Below the pieces are notes generated by a model. It ran no database searches, was not told where the DNA came from, and saw only the letters and a list, made by a program, of their open reading frames with translations. Of a stretch of DNA of 64,000 bases, positions 37,023 through 45,547 are shown piece after piece (the first letter of the stretch is position 1; each line of letters starts with the position of its first letter). The translations under genes and the position numbers were made by a program. This stretch comes from JACPNO01 sp963825405 (lineage in GTDB: Bacteria > Acidobacteriota > Terriglobia > Bryobacterales > Bryobacteraceae), in assembly GCA_963825405.1 (NCBI GenBank), contig CAWGTB010000003.1:496001-560000 (forward strand). Reading direction: 5' to 3'.

Positions 37023-38413
37023 TTACACGAAGCAGTTCGTTGATCGGCTCGACGCCGCGCTCGACCAGCGGAATCGGCCGGCCTTGCGCGCCCGGCAGTT
37101 CCAGTTCGAGCGGAACGCCCAGCGCCTTGTAAATCGTGGCGGCCACTTCGCCCGGTGACGTCGGCCGGTCTTTGGGCGCGCCGCCGATTTCGTCGGACGC
37201 GCCGATCACCTGCCCGCCCTTGATTCCGCCGCCGGCCATCGATGATGGTCCAGCACTGCGGCCAATGGTCGCGCCCGCCGGCCGGATTGATCTTCGGCGT
37301 GCGGCCGAATTCGCCCATCGCCACGACCATCGTGTTGTCCAGCAGCCGCGCGGTCCTGCAGATCTTCGAGCAGCGAGCTGTAGGCCATTGTCGAACATCG
37401 GGCCGACCAGGTCGCGATAGCAACTGATCGGGCTGAACGGCTTCGAGCCGTGAATGTCCCAGGTGATCTCGTCGAACACCGTCTCGAACATGTTGACGGT
37501 GACGAAGCGCACGCCGGCTTCGATCAGGCGCCGGGCCAGCAGGCAGCTCTGCCCGAAGCGGTTCAGGCCATAGCTCTCGCGCACTGCTTCCGGCTCTTTC
37601 GACAAGCTCGAACGCCTCGCGCGCTTTCTGCGAGGACATCAGCGTGTAGGCCTGGTGGAAGGTGGAATCGAGCAGCCGCGCGTCCTGCGAAGTTTCGAAC
37701 TTGCTGACCGTCGTGATCGACCATCTCGCGCCAGTTCTTGCGGCGGTCGACGCGCAGCGCGCGGCAGGTAATCCGGCGGCAGCAGGTCGGGCACTTTGAA
37801 GTTCGGATCGGACGGATCGGCGTTGAGCACGAACGGATCGTACGTCTTGCCGAGGAAGCCGGCGTTCTGGCCGTGCGGCATGTTGCCGCCGGTGTTGCCG
37901 ATGGGCCGCGGCAGCAGCACGTGCGGCGGCACGTCGCCCTTGGGCCCTCGCAGCTTGCGACAGCACGCAGCCGATGTGCGGATACTCGATGCCGCCGGTG
38001 AAACAGCCGGCCGGTCTGCATCATCTGGTGGCCGGTGTCGTGGACGGCCGCGGCGCGTGTGATAGACGCGTGCGGATGAGCGCGAACTTGTCGGCGTGCT
38101 TCGCCATGCGCGGGAAATTCTCGGAAATCTCGATGCCGGGACGTTGGTCTTGATCGGCTTGAACGGGCCGCGAATCTCGATCGGGCGCGTTCGGCTTCAT
38201 GTCCCAGGTGTCGAGCTGGGACGGCCCGCCGACCAGGAACAGCATGATGCAGTTGACGTCTTTGTTGTCGGGATCGACGGCGCCTAGCGCCTTGAGGCCC
38301 ATCAACTCCGTCAGACCCAGACCGAGAATGGAGAGCGATCCGGCGTGCAGGAAATCGCGCCGGCGCAGCCCATCGCAGAATTCTACGGGCTTGTCGGCAT
38401 CAAGACGGAACAT
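37023..38413 (-). CDS. exported DUF1501 (sulfatase-like fold) protein, many frameshifts
   Basis: About 460 aa after repair. The N-terminus MFRLDADKPVEFCDGLRRRD continues FLHAGSLSILGLGL, a Tat signal with R-R-R-D-F-L. Further marks are CIMLFLVGGPSQLDTWDMKP, RMAKHADKFALIRT, GFLGKTYDPFVLNADPSDPN, DSTFHQAYTLMSSQKAREAF, RRLIEAGVRFVTVNMFETVF, VVAMGEFGRTPKINPAGGRD and SPGEVAATIYKALGVPLELE. These are typical of DUF1501 proteins, alkaline-phosphatase-superfamily relatives of unknown activity. At least eight one-base breaks occur between 37030 and 38200. AAGGAG lies upstream of ATG 38413. It is the first gene of the four-gene operon. Confidence 0.84.
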
Positions 38414-38491
38414 AGTACACCGCTCCTTGGTGGCGTGGAGGATCCTGCTCAAGATCTTAACGCTTCGCGAGCGCTACAATCAAGGCTCGCG

Positions 38492-38653
38492 ATGATTCAG
38501 CCGATGCCGGATGCAGCTAACAAAGCCGATTTTTATTGCCCTGCCTGCCAGCAGGCTGTCGACGAGCCACTAGTGTGCGGTGATTGCCGGGCAGTGATCT
38601 GCCGGAAGTGTGGATCGGTGCTGGAAAGAATCGACGAATTGGGGATCGGATAG
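38492..38653 (+). CDS. small zinc-ribbon protein
   Basis: 53 aa, divergent from the DUF1501 operon. Two treble-clef-like cysteine pairs are spaced as in zinc ribbons: FYCPACQQAV and LVCGDCRAVICRKCGSVLER, making C-x2-C ... C-x2-C-x4-C-x2-C. The ligand set is enough for one or two Zn sites. A start at ATG 38504 is also possible. Function is unknown; small ribbons of this kind often mediate protein or nucleic acid contacts. Confidence 0.65.
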   Translation: MIQPMPDAANKADFYCPACQQAVDEPLVCGDCRAVICRKCGSVLERIDELGIG

Positions 38654-38751
38654 GGCGCTGACGAATCTTCGGAAAGCATAAATCCCACTCAACAGTGCAT
38701 TGAGAAAAATCAACTTGTGAGGTGGTCACCCTTAAGGCTAGCCTTAAATGC

Positions 38752-39234
38752 ATGACCATCAAGCATCTTCCTCTTTTGGCAGTCGCGCTGATAGGTTCCC
38801 TGACAGCTTCGGCGCAAAACACAAAACGAATTCCGCTGCCGCCCAGTCAAAACCCCTCGAATGCTGACCTTCCCATTGCGGCGGCGGTATGGGCCGGAGA
38901 CACGCTGTATGTGAGCGGATGGCTCGACCCGGACATGAAGACACACACCGATACCACGTCACAGACCGTGGGTATTATCAAGGACATTCAAAAGCTCCTC
39001 GAATCGCAGAAACTGACGCTGGGCGACGTGGTGATGATGCGTGTGTACCTCGGGGCCGATCCTGCGAAAGGCGGCAAGGGGGACTTTGGCGGAATGATGG
39101 CCGGATATTCCCAATTCTTCGGCACCAAGGACCAACCGAACAAGCCCGCGCGCACCACGCTGCAGGTGGTTCTGCCCGCTGGTGATCGTGGCGCTTTGGT
39201 GGAAATCGACATCATCGCAGTGCGTCCGAAGTAG
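38752..39234 (+). CDS. RidA/YjgF family protein with signal peptide
   Basis: 160 aa. The first 21 residues (IKHLPLLAVALIGSLTASAQ) form a Sec signal, so this member is exported. The rest is a RidA-like chorismate-mutase fold: NADLPIAAAVWAGDTLYVSG, VGIIKDIQKLLESQKLTLGD, VVMMRVYLG, FFGTKDQPNKPARTTLQVVL and ALVEIDIIAV. The conserved Arg of the imine-deaminase site is present in KPARTTLQV, and the final Glu in VEIDIIAV. Cytoplasmic RidA deaminates reactive enamines; an exported form is less usual and its substrate is unknown. Confidence 0.87.
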   Translation: MTIKHLPLLAVALIGSLTASAQNTKRIPLPPSQNPSNADLPIAAAVWAGDTLYVSGWLDPDMKTHTDTTSQTVGIIKDIQKLLESQKLTLGDVVMMRVYLGADPAKGGKGDFGGMMAGYSQFFGTKDQPNKPARTTLQVVLPAGDRGALVEIDIIAVRPK

Positions 39235-39312
39235 CGGCTAATTGCAAATCCGCCCTTCATAGAAAACGAGAAAGACACCCTAGGGTCAGTATTCGGAACA
39301 GTTCGGCTGATG

Positions 39313-40010
39313 CTACGGTGACCACGTGCGCAGTGCGCGCCCCTGCCCGCTCACGTTGATCTTCTTTCCTTCAGGGACCAGCCACACTTCACCCGAATTC
39401 GGTCCATCCAGAAAAATAAGCTGGTGCGGGTTGGCACGTTCCGTTGCATCCAAGGCCTCGGTCACGAAGTATGGGCATTTCACCGGCAAATCTGTAGCTC
39501 CGGGATGTTCAGTCAGATCCGCCACAGCCAGCGCTTGCTCCAGATGCAATTCGCGCGGCCGCCCGTAGTCGTAAAGCCGGTATGTCACGTCATTGTTCTG
39601 CTGGACTTCGCACAGCGCGATACCGCCGCCGATCGCATGTACGGTCCCGGCCGGCACGAAATAGGTCTCGTCCCGGTTTCACGGGAAACCAGCGCAGCAT
39701 GCTTTCGACTTCGCCCGATAGCGACGCCCGCCGCAGTTCATCGCGAGTCACTGGCCGGCGAAATCCCAGCGCAATCGTCGCGCCCGGGTCGGCGCGCAGA
39801 ATGTGCCACATTTCGGTTTTGCCGGAATCGCCTTTGGGATGCACCTGCACGGACAGTTTCTCCGTGGTGAAGATAAACTTCACCAGGATCGGCAGGCGTG
39901 GCTCGGCGTGAAAATGCACTTCGCCGATTTTGTGCGCCGGATTCGGGAACCAGGGCGCGAGCTGCGTCGAGCCCCAGATTCTCTCGACGAACGCACGGTG
40001 CGATTTTCAA
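39313..40010 (-). CDS. manA: mannose-6-phosphate isomerase, class I small form (two frameshifts)
   Basis: Interconverts mannose-6-phosphate and fructose-6-phosphate and feeds GDP-mannose synthesis. Rebuilt chain of about 230 aa: KIAPCFVERIWGSTQLAPWF, EVHFHAEPRLPILVKFIFTT, EKLSVQVHPKGDSGKTEMWH (metal-site His and Glu), PAGTVHAIGGGIALCEVQQN and DVTYRLYDYGRPRELHLEQA. Breaks are near 39992 (one extra base after APC) and near 39670 (one extra base after VKPG). Start TTG 40010 lies two bases after the aminotransferase stop, so the two genes are probably co-transcribed. The length is that of the short bacterial PMI form, not the 390 aa E. coli enzyme. Confidence 0.82.
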
Positions 40011-40012
40011 CG

Positions 40013-41200
40013 CTATCCCGCGATGAACTTGTGAATGCGGTCCAGGCCGCGCTCCAGTTCGTGCATCGAGGTGGCGTAGGAGATGCGGACGTGCCGGTCG
40101 GTGCCGAACGCTTCGCCGGGCACCACGGCCACGTGCGCCTCATCCAGCAGCCGGTCGGCGAAATCGAGCGTGCTTGCGATGCCTTTCGCTTTCATCGCAC
40201 CGCCAATATTCGGATAGGCGTAGAACGCGCCTTTGGGCTCGGCGCAGGTGACGCCGGGAATCGTGCGCAGCCGCGACACTACGAAATCGCGCCGCTTGCG
40301 ATATTCGGCGAGCATCGTAGTCACCGAATCCTGCGGCCCGCGCAGCGCTTCCACCGCGGCCTTCTGGGCGATCGACGTCGGGTTCGACGTCGAATGGCTC
40401 TGCAGCTTCATCATGGCGCCGGCGATCGCGGCGGGAACCAGGCCAAAGCCGATGCGCCATCCCGTCATGGCGTAGGTCTTGGAAAGCGTTCCTGCCACCA
40501 GCACGGTTTGCTTCGCGCCGGGCACCGACGCGATCGAATACGGTTTGCCTTCGTAGAGGAACTGGCAGTAGCACTCGTCGGTCAGCAGGTAGATGCCGCG
40601 CTTGGATGTCGCCGGATAAATCTTTTCGAATTCTGCCTGATCGAGCACCGCGCCGCTCGGATTCGACGGCGAGTTGATGATGATCATGCGCGTCTTGGCG
40701 GTGAGATGCGGCTCGATCATCGCGGCGGTGAGCGCGAATCCCTTGGCTTCGTCGGTCTCGACGAAAACGCATTTGCCGCCGGCGTAGTTGACGACGTCTT
40801 TGTACGTCACCCAGTACGGCACTGGGATCACGACTTCGTCGCCGGGGTTGACCAGCGCCTGCGTCAGGTTGAAGATGACGTGCTTGCCGCCCACGCCGAT
40901 GAGGCACTCGGCCGGCGTGTAGTTGGTGCCGAAATCGGCCTTGTGACGCTCGCAGACGGCCTGCTTGAGCTCCATCGTGCCGCCGGCGGCGGTGTACTTG
41001 GTGAAATTCTGATCGAGGGCGCGAATCGCGGCCTGTTTAATGTTGTCCGGCGTGGGAAAATCGGGCTCGCCTGCGCCGAAATCGACGACGTCGACGCCTT
41101 GCGAGCGCAGTTTTTCGGCGTCAGCCGAAACTTTCATGGTGGAGGAGACGCTGATCGTCGAGATGCGATCCGCGATTTCGTTTTTGGTTTCTACTGTCAT
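40013..41200 (-). CDS. class I aspartate aminotransferase
   Basis: PLP-dependent transaminase of 395 aa, subgroup I-gamma. Marks are VDFGAGEPDFPTPDNIKQAA, FTKYTAAGGTMELKQAVCER, the Asn in IINSPSNPSGAVLD, Asp/Tyr in LLTDECYCQFLYEG, the PLP lysine in AGTLSKTYAMTGWRIGFG, and the C-terminal substrate Arg in HVRISYATS. It converts aspartate and 2-oxoglutarate to oxaloacetate and glutamate. It follows coaD by eight bases and is followed by manA; this minus-strand trio is probably one transcript. Confidence 0.95.
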   Translation of the reverse strand: MTVETKNEIADRISTISVSSTMKVSADAEKLRSQGVDVVDFGAGEPDFPTPDNIKQAAIRALDQNFTKYTAAGGTMELKQAVCERHKADFGTNYTPAECLIGVGGKHVIFNLTQALVNPGDEVVIPVPYWVTYKDVVNYAGGKCVFVETDEAKGFALTAAMIEPHLTAKTRMIIINSPSNPSGAVLDQAEFEKIYPATSKRGIYLLTDECYCQFLYEGKPYSIASVPGAKQTVLVAGTLSKTYAMTGWRIGFGLVPAAIAGAMMKLQSHSTSNPTSIAQKAAVEALRGPQDSVTTMLAEYRKRRDFVVSRLRTIPGVTCAEPKGAFYAYPNIGGAMKAKGIASTLDFADRLLDEAHVAVVPGEAFGTDRHVRISYATSMHELERGLDRIHKFIAG

Positions 41201-41208
41201 AATTTTTC

Positions 41209-41718
41209 TTAAGTTTTGGCCATGTGGCCGAATTTTTTCAGCGGCATTCTTTTCTGCAGCCGGACCGCCACCGCGGGTGGCACCAGGCCGGTGATATTGC
41301 CGCCCAACGAGATGACTTCCTTGACCAGGCGCGAACTCAGAAACGAGTACGCTTCACCGGCCATCAGGAAAACGGTTTCGATTTCCGGCCGCAGCCGCCG
41401 GTTCATGAGCGCCATTTGCAGTTCGAATTCGTAATCGGAGATGGCGCGGATGCCGCGCAGTAGAACCGTGGCCTGGCGCGCGGCAGCGTAGTCCACCAGC
41501 AGGCCGTCGAAGCTGTCCAGTTCGACGTTGGAGTAGCCGGCGATTACTTCGCGCAGCATGTCCATCCGCTCTTCCACGGTGAACAGCGGCTCCTTAGTTT
41601 CATTGCGCAGAATAGCCACAATGAGCCGGTCGAAATGTTTCGAGGCGCGATCGATCAGGTCCAGATGCCCATTGGTGATGGGATCGAAGGACCCGGGGTA
41701 AATGGCGATGACCGGCAA
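41209..41718 (-). CDS. coaD: phosphopantetheine adenylyltransferase
   Basis: Fourth step of coenzyme A synthesis: 4'-phosphopantetheine and ATP give dephospho-CoA. The 169 aa length is normal. Nucleotidyltransferase marks are AIYPGSFDPITNGHLDLIDR (T-x-G-H), LLVDYAAARQATVLLRGIRA, DYEFELQMALMNRRLRPEIE and the C-terminal FLSSRLVKEVISLGGNITGL (the ISSS/T-R region). It is the first gene of a minus-strand group with the aminotransferase and manA. Confidence 0.95.
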   Translation of the reverse strand: MPVIAIYPGSFDPITNGHLDLIDRASKHFDRLIVAILRNETKEPLFTVEERMDMLREVIAGYSNVELDSFDGLLVDYAAARQATVLLRGIRAISDYEFELQMALMNRRLRPEIETVFLMAGEAYSFLSSRLVKEVISLGGNITGLVPPAVAVRLQKRMPLKKFGHMAKT

Positions 41719-41865
41719 ACTTCGATTCTAGCGAAATTTATTCATCGACGCGCGGCGTGGCGTGTGAGTTTCAAATTTCGCGCAAGTAAAGTTTTGTACA
41801 AATATCGCCCTCCGGCAAACGATTGGGCGCTGAGCGTCGTCATTCAAGTCTGAGGCCTCTGACTC

Positions 41866-42276
41866 ATGACGATTCATTTTCTTGAAACTGTTCCCACGGA
41901 TTTATACAACAACGCCGCCTTCCCCATCGCCCTGCCATCGACCGTTGCCACGGTTGATCGCTTACGAGCCATTGCCGCTTCGGATTATTCGGTGAGCCAC
42001 CGCCTTCGGGAAATGCTGCTTACGCGCATTCTCTTCGACTGCAACACCGAGCCCTTGTCGGCAGAAATTTCAGTGTTCGAGCAAGTGCTGAACGAGGGTC
42101 AGCGCATGGGAACTTTGTGGACGATGAACAGCCTGGCCATTGCGCGACGCTCTCATCGCCGCCACCAGCGCGCTTTCCCCGAGCGCCACGGCCACCAAGT
42201 TGTCGACTTGCTGTTGCAAGGCCTGGTGCGCACCCGTTTGCCGGAGACTGAGGAGTTCGAAAGGGCGGCGGCTTAG
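41866..42276 (+). CDS. hypothetical protein upstream of SpoIIE phosphatase (probable pair of compensating frameshifts)
   Basis: 136 aa, no family recognised. In the given frame, residues about 93-110 (ARRSHRRHQRAFPERHGH) look unlike coding sequence. The alternative frame over the same bases reads RDALIAATSALSPSATATK, which fits the helical character on both sides. An indel near 42153 and a compensating one near 42200 are therefore likely. Repaired ends are LWTMNSLAIA before and VVDLLLQGLVRTRLPETEEF after. It ends two bases before the phosphatase start, so it is probably a partner of that gene, perhaps a regulator; this is inferred from position only. Confidence 0.6.
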   Translation: MTIHFLETVPTDLYNNAAFPIALPSTVATVDRLRAIAASDYSVSHRLREMLLTRILFDCNTEPLSAEISVFEQVLNEGQRMGTLWTMNSLAIARRSHRRHQRAFPERHGHQVVDLLLQGLVRTRLPETEEFERAAA

Positions 42277-42278
42277 CC

Positions 42279-43592
42279 ATGCGTACAGACACAGCACTGC
42301 CCTTGGAGCAGGATGCGTCGGTGCGAGCCGCCGCCCGCGCCATGTTGGAGAAATCCGTTCGTTGGTTATCCCGCTCTCTGCGCGTGGAGCAGGTATCTTT
42401 GCTGGTGCATGGCGGCGAGCGTTATGAGCTGGCCTGCGCCACCGCCATAGATCGCAACCGCGAGTACGCGCTGATGGAGAGAAGCGCCGTGATTCAGCGC
42501 CTTAAGGCGCACGAGGAACCGCTATCCGTAGCCTGGGTGCAGGGTAAGTGCTACGTCGCGGGCGAACCAGTGGAGGGCAGGGACGCGGTGGTTCTGAGCG
42601 CTCTAGGCGCCAGATTGTTGGTGGGCCTTCCCGCCAGCGGACGCCTGAGCGGCTTTCTCAGCCTGGGGAGCAAGACGGGCGACGAACCGGTCGCTCCCGC
42701 CGACCTTCGCCTGCTGCAAGGCGTGGCTCCGGAGATGGCTTTCGCACTGGAAAGCTGCCGTCTGCGAGTGGCGCTGGCAGCCGAATCCACGGAACGCCAA
42801 AAGCTGGAGTGGGAATTGGGCGTGGCGCGAGAAGTGCAGGAGCGCCTGTTTCCCTTGGGCCTCCCGCTGACTCCGGGCCTCGATCATTACGGCGTCTGGC
42901 GTGCCGCGCGCGGAGTTAGCGGCGATTATCTGGACTATCTCGAATTGCCGGAGGGCAACCTGGGCGTGGCCATCGGCGACGTGTCGGGCAAGGGTTTGTC
43001 GGCTGCGCTGCTGATGTCGTCTCTGCACAGCATGGTGCGCGCGTTGAGCCTGGCCCAGCACCTGAGCCTGGGCGATCTGGTCGCCACCATCAATAAAATG
43101 TTCTTCCGGGTGTCGCCGGACAACTGCTACACCACGCTGTTTCTGGGACGCTTCGATCCACGGGAAAATCGTCTGCATTACGTGAATGCGGGCCACGAGC
43201 CGCCTTTCGTGCTGCGCCGCGCGGGTTCCGGCCGCCGCCTGATTCCTCTCGAACCGAGCGGCCCGGTGATTGGAATCCTACGAGCTTCCCCCTATCGCGA
43301 AGAAACCATCACGCTGCAGCCCGACGATGTGCTGGTGGCTTACACGGACGGTGTTGCGGAAGTCACGAATCCGGCGGGCGAGGAATGGGGAAACCGCCGG
43401 CTGCTCGCAACGGTTCAGGCCCACTGCGAACGCCGCGCGCGAGAGATTGTGGCGCAAGTGATGATCGATGCCGATGCTTTTGCCGCAGGCGCGCCGCAAT
43501 TTGACGATATGACGCTATGGGTGGCGCGGGTGGATGAATCCGAAGCCGACAGCCTGATCGAGGTGGTGCGAGCGTCGGCCTGCGCGGCTTAA
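42279..43592 (+). CDS. SpoIIE/RsbU-type PP2C phosphatase with GAF-like N-terminal domain
   Basis: 437 aa. The N-terminal 165 residues look like a GAF sensor fold (VRWLSRSLRVEQVSLLVHGG ... LGARLLVGLPASGRLSGFLS). A short helical linker (RQKLEWELGVAREVQERLFP) is the usual coupling helix. The PP2C domain has GVSGDYLDYLELPEGNLGVA and GDVSGKGLSAALLMS with metal Asp residues, YVNAGHEPPFVLRR, VLVAYTDGVAEVTN and QFDDMTLWVARV with the final Asp. Such enzymes dephosphorylate STAS proteins to release sigma factors or anti-sigma kinases. The STAS proteins at 12.4 and 52.3 kb are candidate substrates. Confidence 0.92.
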   Translation: MRTDTALPLEQDASVRAAARAMLEKSVRWLSRSLRVEQVSLLVHGGERYELACATAIDRNREYALMERSAVIQRLKAHEEPLSVAWVQGKCYVAGEPVEGRDAVVLSALGARLLVGLPASGRLSGFLSLGSKTGDEPVAPADLRLLQGVAPEMAFALESCRLRVALAAESTERQKLEWELGVAREVQERLFPLGLPLTPGLDHYGVWRAARGVSGDYLDYLELPEGNLGVAIGDVSGKGLSAALLMSSLHSMVRALSLAQHLSLGDLVATINKMFFRVSPDNCYTTLFLGRFDPRENRLHYVNAGHEPPFVLRRAGSGRRLIPLEPSGPVIGILRASPYREETITLQPDDVLVAYTDGVAEVTNPAGEEWGNRRLLATVQAHCERRAREIVAQVMIDADAFAAGAPQFDDMTLWVARVDESEADSLIEVVRASACAA

Positions 43593-43605
43593 TTGGGGCA
43601 CGTCC

Positions 43606-43647
43606 CCGACCTGCCTGCTTCTTGCAAACCGCAGGTCGGAGACCTGC
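43606..43647 (+). repeat. two alternative hairpins downstream of the phosphatase gene
   Basis: CCGACCTGC (43606-43614) pairs perfectly with GCAGGTCGG (43631-43639) around a 16-base loop. The same GCAGGTC (43631-43637) can instead pair with GACCTGC (43641-43647) around a three-base loop. The two foldings exclude each other. There is no T-run, so it is not a plain terminator; a repeat-family remnant or a folded leader of the RRM gene are both possible. Confidence 0.5.
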
Positions 43648-43765
43648 CTCACAACTTTCCGTTTGCTAAGCGGCTGGGTCTTTGCTACCATCAAGTTGGC
43701 AGTCGAACGGAATCCTTCCCCTTGAAGTGCCACAATCCAACCAACGGAGTACGCAAGATCACTGA

Positions 43766-44161
43766 ATGAGCTTTACTGTTTTTCTTGGCAACTTACCCAC
43801 GTGGGTCACCGCTGACGATATCAAGACTTGGCTAACCGCCGACGATCTGGTCGCAGATTCAATTAAAGTGATCCGCAATCACGAAACACAAGAGTCGAAG
43901 GGCTTCGCATTTGTGGAAGCTCCTACCGCGCAGGAGATGCAGGCGATCATTCGCCGCTTCGACCGCGCGCCGCTCGACGGCAAGCTGCTGCGCGCAAACG
44001 CCGCCCAACCCACCAAGCCGAGAGGTACGGCGGGGGCACCGGCACCGCCGCCGGCCAGCACAGACCGCGGTCCGCGCAAAGTGGTCAAGCGCACTAGTAA
44101 AGAGCCCAGCAGCACGGCTCCGAAAAGCGCCTTTGCCACTCAGCTAGCCAAAGCGCTGTAA
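43766..44161 (+). CDS. RNA-recognition-motif (RRM) protein
   Basis: 131 aa. One RRM fold spans residues 1-75: RNP2 is TVFLGNLP at the start, RNP1 is SKGFAFVEA (about residue 46), with a beta-4 strand LDGKLLRANAA. RNP1 has the aromatic pair F-x-F for base stacking. The C-terminal half (TAGAPAPPPASTDRGPRKVV and on) is a basic, Pro/Ser-rich disordered tail. Bacterial RRM proteins of this type are best known in cyanobacteria, where several are cold-induced. A leader of about 170 bases precedes it. Confidence 0.9.
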   Translation: MSFTVFLGNLPTWVTADDIKTWLTADDLVADSIKVIRNHETQESKGFAFVEAPTAQEMQAIIRRFDRAPLDGKLLRANAAQPTKPRGTAGAPAPPPASTDRGPRKVVKRTSKEPSSTAPKSAFATQLAKAL

Positions 44162-44177
44162 TATCGGCTCCAATCGC

Positions 44178-44198
44178 TCGCGGCCACACAGGCCGCGA
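44178..44198 (+). terminator. hairpin after the RRM gene
   Basis: TCGCGGCC and GGCCGCGA form a perfect eight-base stem with loop ACACA, 17 bases after the RRM stop. There is no following T-run, so intrinsic termination would be weak. It could also be a stability element. Confidence 0.5.
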
Positions 44199-44290
44199 CA
44201 CCTGTGAAGGCACGCCACACCCTGCAAATCGTAAGCATTTGATTTTGCACGGCCTAGGTTCTGGCTCTCCGATTGCTGTACTATGCGGCT

Positions 44291-45547
44291 ATGACTCGTG
44301 CTCTGGCCATCCTGCTAATAAGCGGCGCTTTCCTGTGCGCTCGCGGCCAGCAGCAGGCGGCTCTTTTGCCCGACGAGACCAACGTCAACGCCCGCTATAC
44401 GGTCGAGGGCATCGACATATCGGGAACCAGCGAATCCAGAATGAGCAAGAGCCTCCGCGAGGATCTGCACCGGCTGGTCGGCGCCAAATTCAATCCGGAA
44501 ATGCTGGACGATCTCGCCAGGCGTATCCGGGACGAACTGCATGTCCGCTCGGTCCATCTGAGGGTCGTAAAAGGATTTGCGCCCGACCATGTGCGGGTGC
44601 TGCTCTACGTGGCCCATCGCAAAGCCGAATTCGAAGCCTATGTGCCCAAGTTTGTCTACCAGAGCGCCCAGGGATTCAGCGGCCGCGTGGAAGGTGCGCT
44701 CACCGCGGAGCACAATACACTCGCGGTCAGTCTGGTGAGCGACGGCGACGAGCTGGCCGAACGCTACACGGGCATCATGGCGCGCTTCGAGAACAACAGC
44801 CTCGGAACCGATCGCCTGCGCCTGCGTTTCCAATTTGCCAGCTTTCAGGAAGATTGGAACGCGAGCACGCTAAACGCCATGCCTGCCGCCAATAGCCAGG
44901 TGGGCAACCTGTATAGCGCGCGCCAGCAATTCGCCCCCACGCTGGTTTTCGCGATTGCCAAGCCCTTGACGCTCTCGGCGGGGACCGACTTCGAGTTATT
45001 GCAAGGCGAGACTTCGGCCGCGCGAAACCAGGCCGCCAATGCCGCCGTAATTACTTTGCGCTATCGGCGGCGGCTGGAGGGTTCTGGCCCGTACGAGCAG
45101 GATGTGGACGCAGGTTATAGCCTGCGCGCGGCCACCCGGGCGTTAGGCAGCGACTACGTGTATGTACGCCATCGCTGGGACTTTACCTATTTGTTGACGC
45201 GCGGCCGGCATCGGCTTACCGAGCGCGTGGTGGCGGGGCGCATCGATGGTCGCGCGCCGCTTTACGAACGTTACATTTTAGGCAACAGTTCGCTTCTGCG
45301 GGGTTGGAACAAGTATGATCTGGATCCCCTGGGCGCTGACCGCCTGGTGTACAACTCGATCGAGTATCGGTACGGGCTGTTGGAGGCTTTCTACGATTGT
45401 GGCGCGGTTTGGAACCGGGGAGAGCCGGCGGAAGTCAAACACTCTTTGGGTTTGGGATTGCGAAAGGGCGTTTTCTCAGTGGCCATGGCGGTTCCGTTGA
45501 AGGATGGACACTTCACGCCCATGCTGATGGTGGGAATGAACTATTGA
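44291..45547 (+). CDS. Omp85-superfamily outer-membrane protein with one POTRA domain
   Basis: About 418 aa with a signal peptide (RALAILLISGAFLCARGQ). Residues 35-115 fit one POTRA domain (RYTVEGIDISGTSESRMSKS, LREDLHRLVGAKFNPEMLDD, HLRVVKGFAPDHVRVLLYVA). The rest is an Omp85 barrel with alternating strands. The L6 loop motif is ILGNSSLLRGWNKYDL, where V/L-R-G-F/W is the family signature, and the chain ends HFTPMLMVGMNY with a C-terminal aromatic residue as expected for a barrel. BamA has five POTRA domains and TamA has three, so this is a minimal form. Its stop overlaps the next ATG in ATGA. It leads an operon with a DUF4390-like protein, a histidine kinase and a sigma-54 regulator. Confidence 0.82.
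   Translation: MTRALAILLISGAFLCARGQQQAALLPDETNVNARYTVEGIDISGTSESRMSKSLREDLHRLVGAKFNPEMLDDLARRIRDELHVRSVHLRVVKGFAPDHVRVLLYVAHRKAEFEAYVPKFVYQSAQGFSGRVEGALTAEHNTLAVSLVSDGDELAERYTGIMARFENNSLGTDRLRLRFQFASFQEDWNASTLNAMPAANSQVGNLYSARQQFAPTLVFAIAKPLTLSAGTDFELLQGETSAARNQAANAAVITLRYRRRLEGSGPYEQDVDAGYSLRAATRALGSDYVYVRHRWDFTYLLTRGRHRLTERVVAGRIDGRAPLYERYILGNSSLLRGWNKYDLDPLGADRLVYNSIEYRYGLLEAFYDCGAVWNRGEPAEVKHSLGLGLRKGVFSVAMAVPLKDGHFTPMLMVGMNY

Noticed and set aside
36240..38200. Reading the DUF1549 and DUF1501 genes as real pseudogenes
   Set aside because: All conserved blocks are preserved in order with only single-base shifts, which fits sequence error better than decay.
39803..41212. 469-codon plus-strand open frame opposite aspartate aminotransferase and manA
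   Set aside because: It is the antisense shadow of two clear genes; the translation is low-complexity Arg/His/Gly-rich with no family character.
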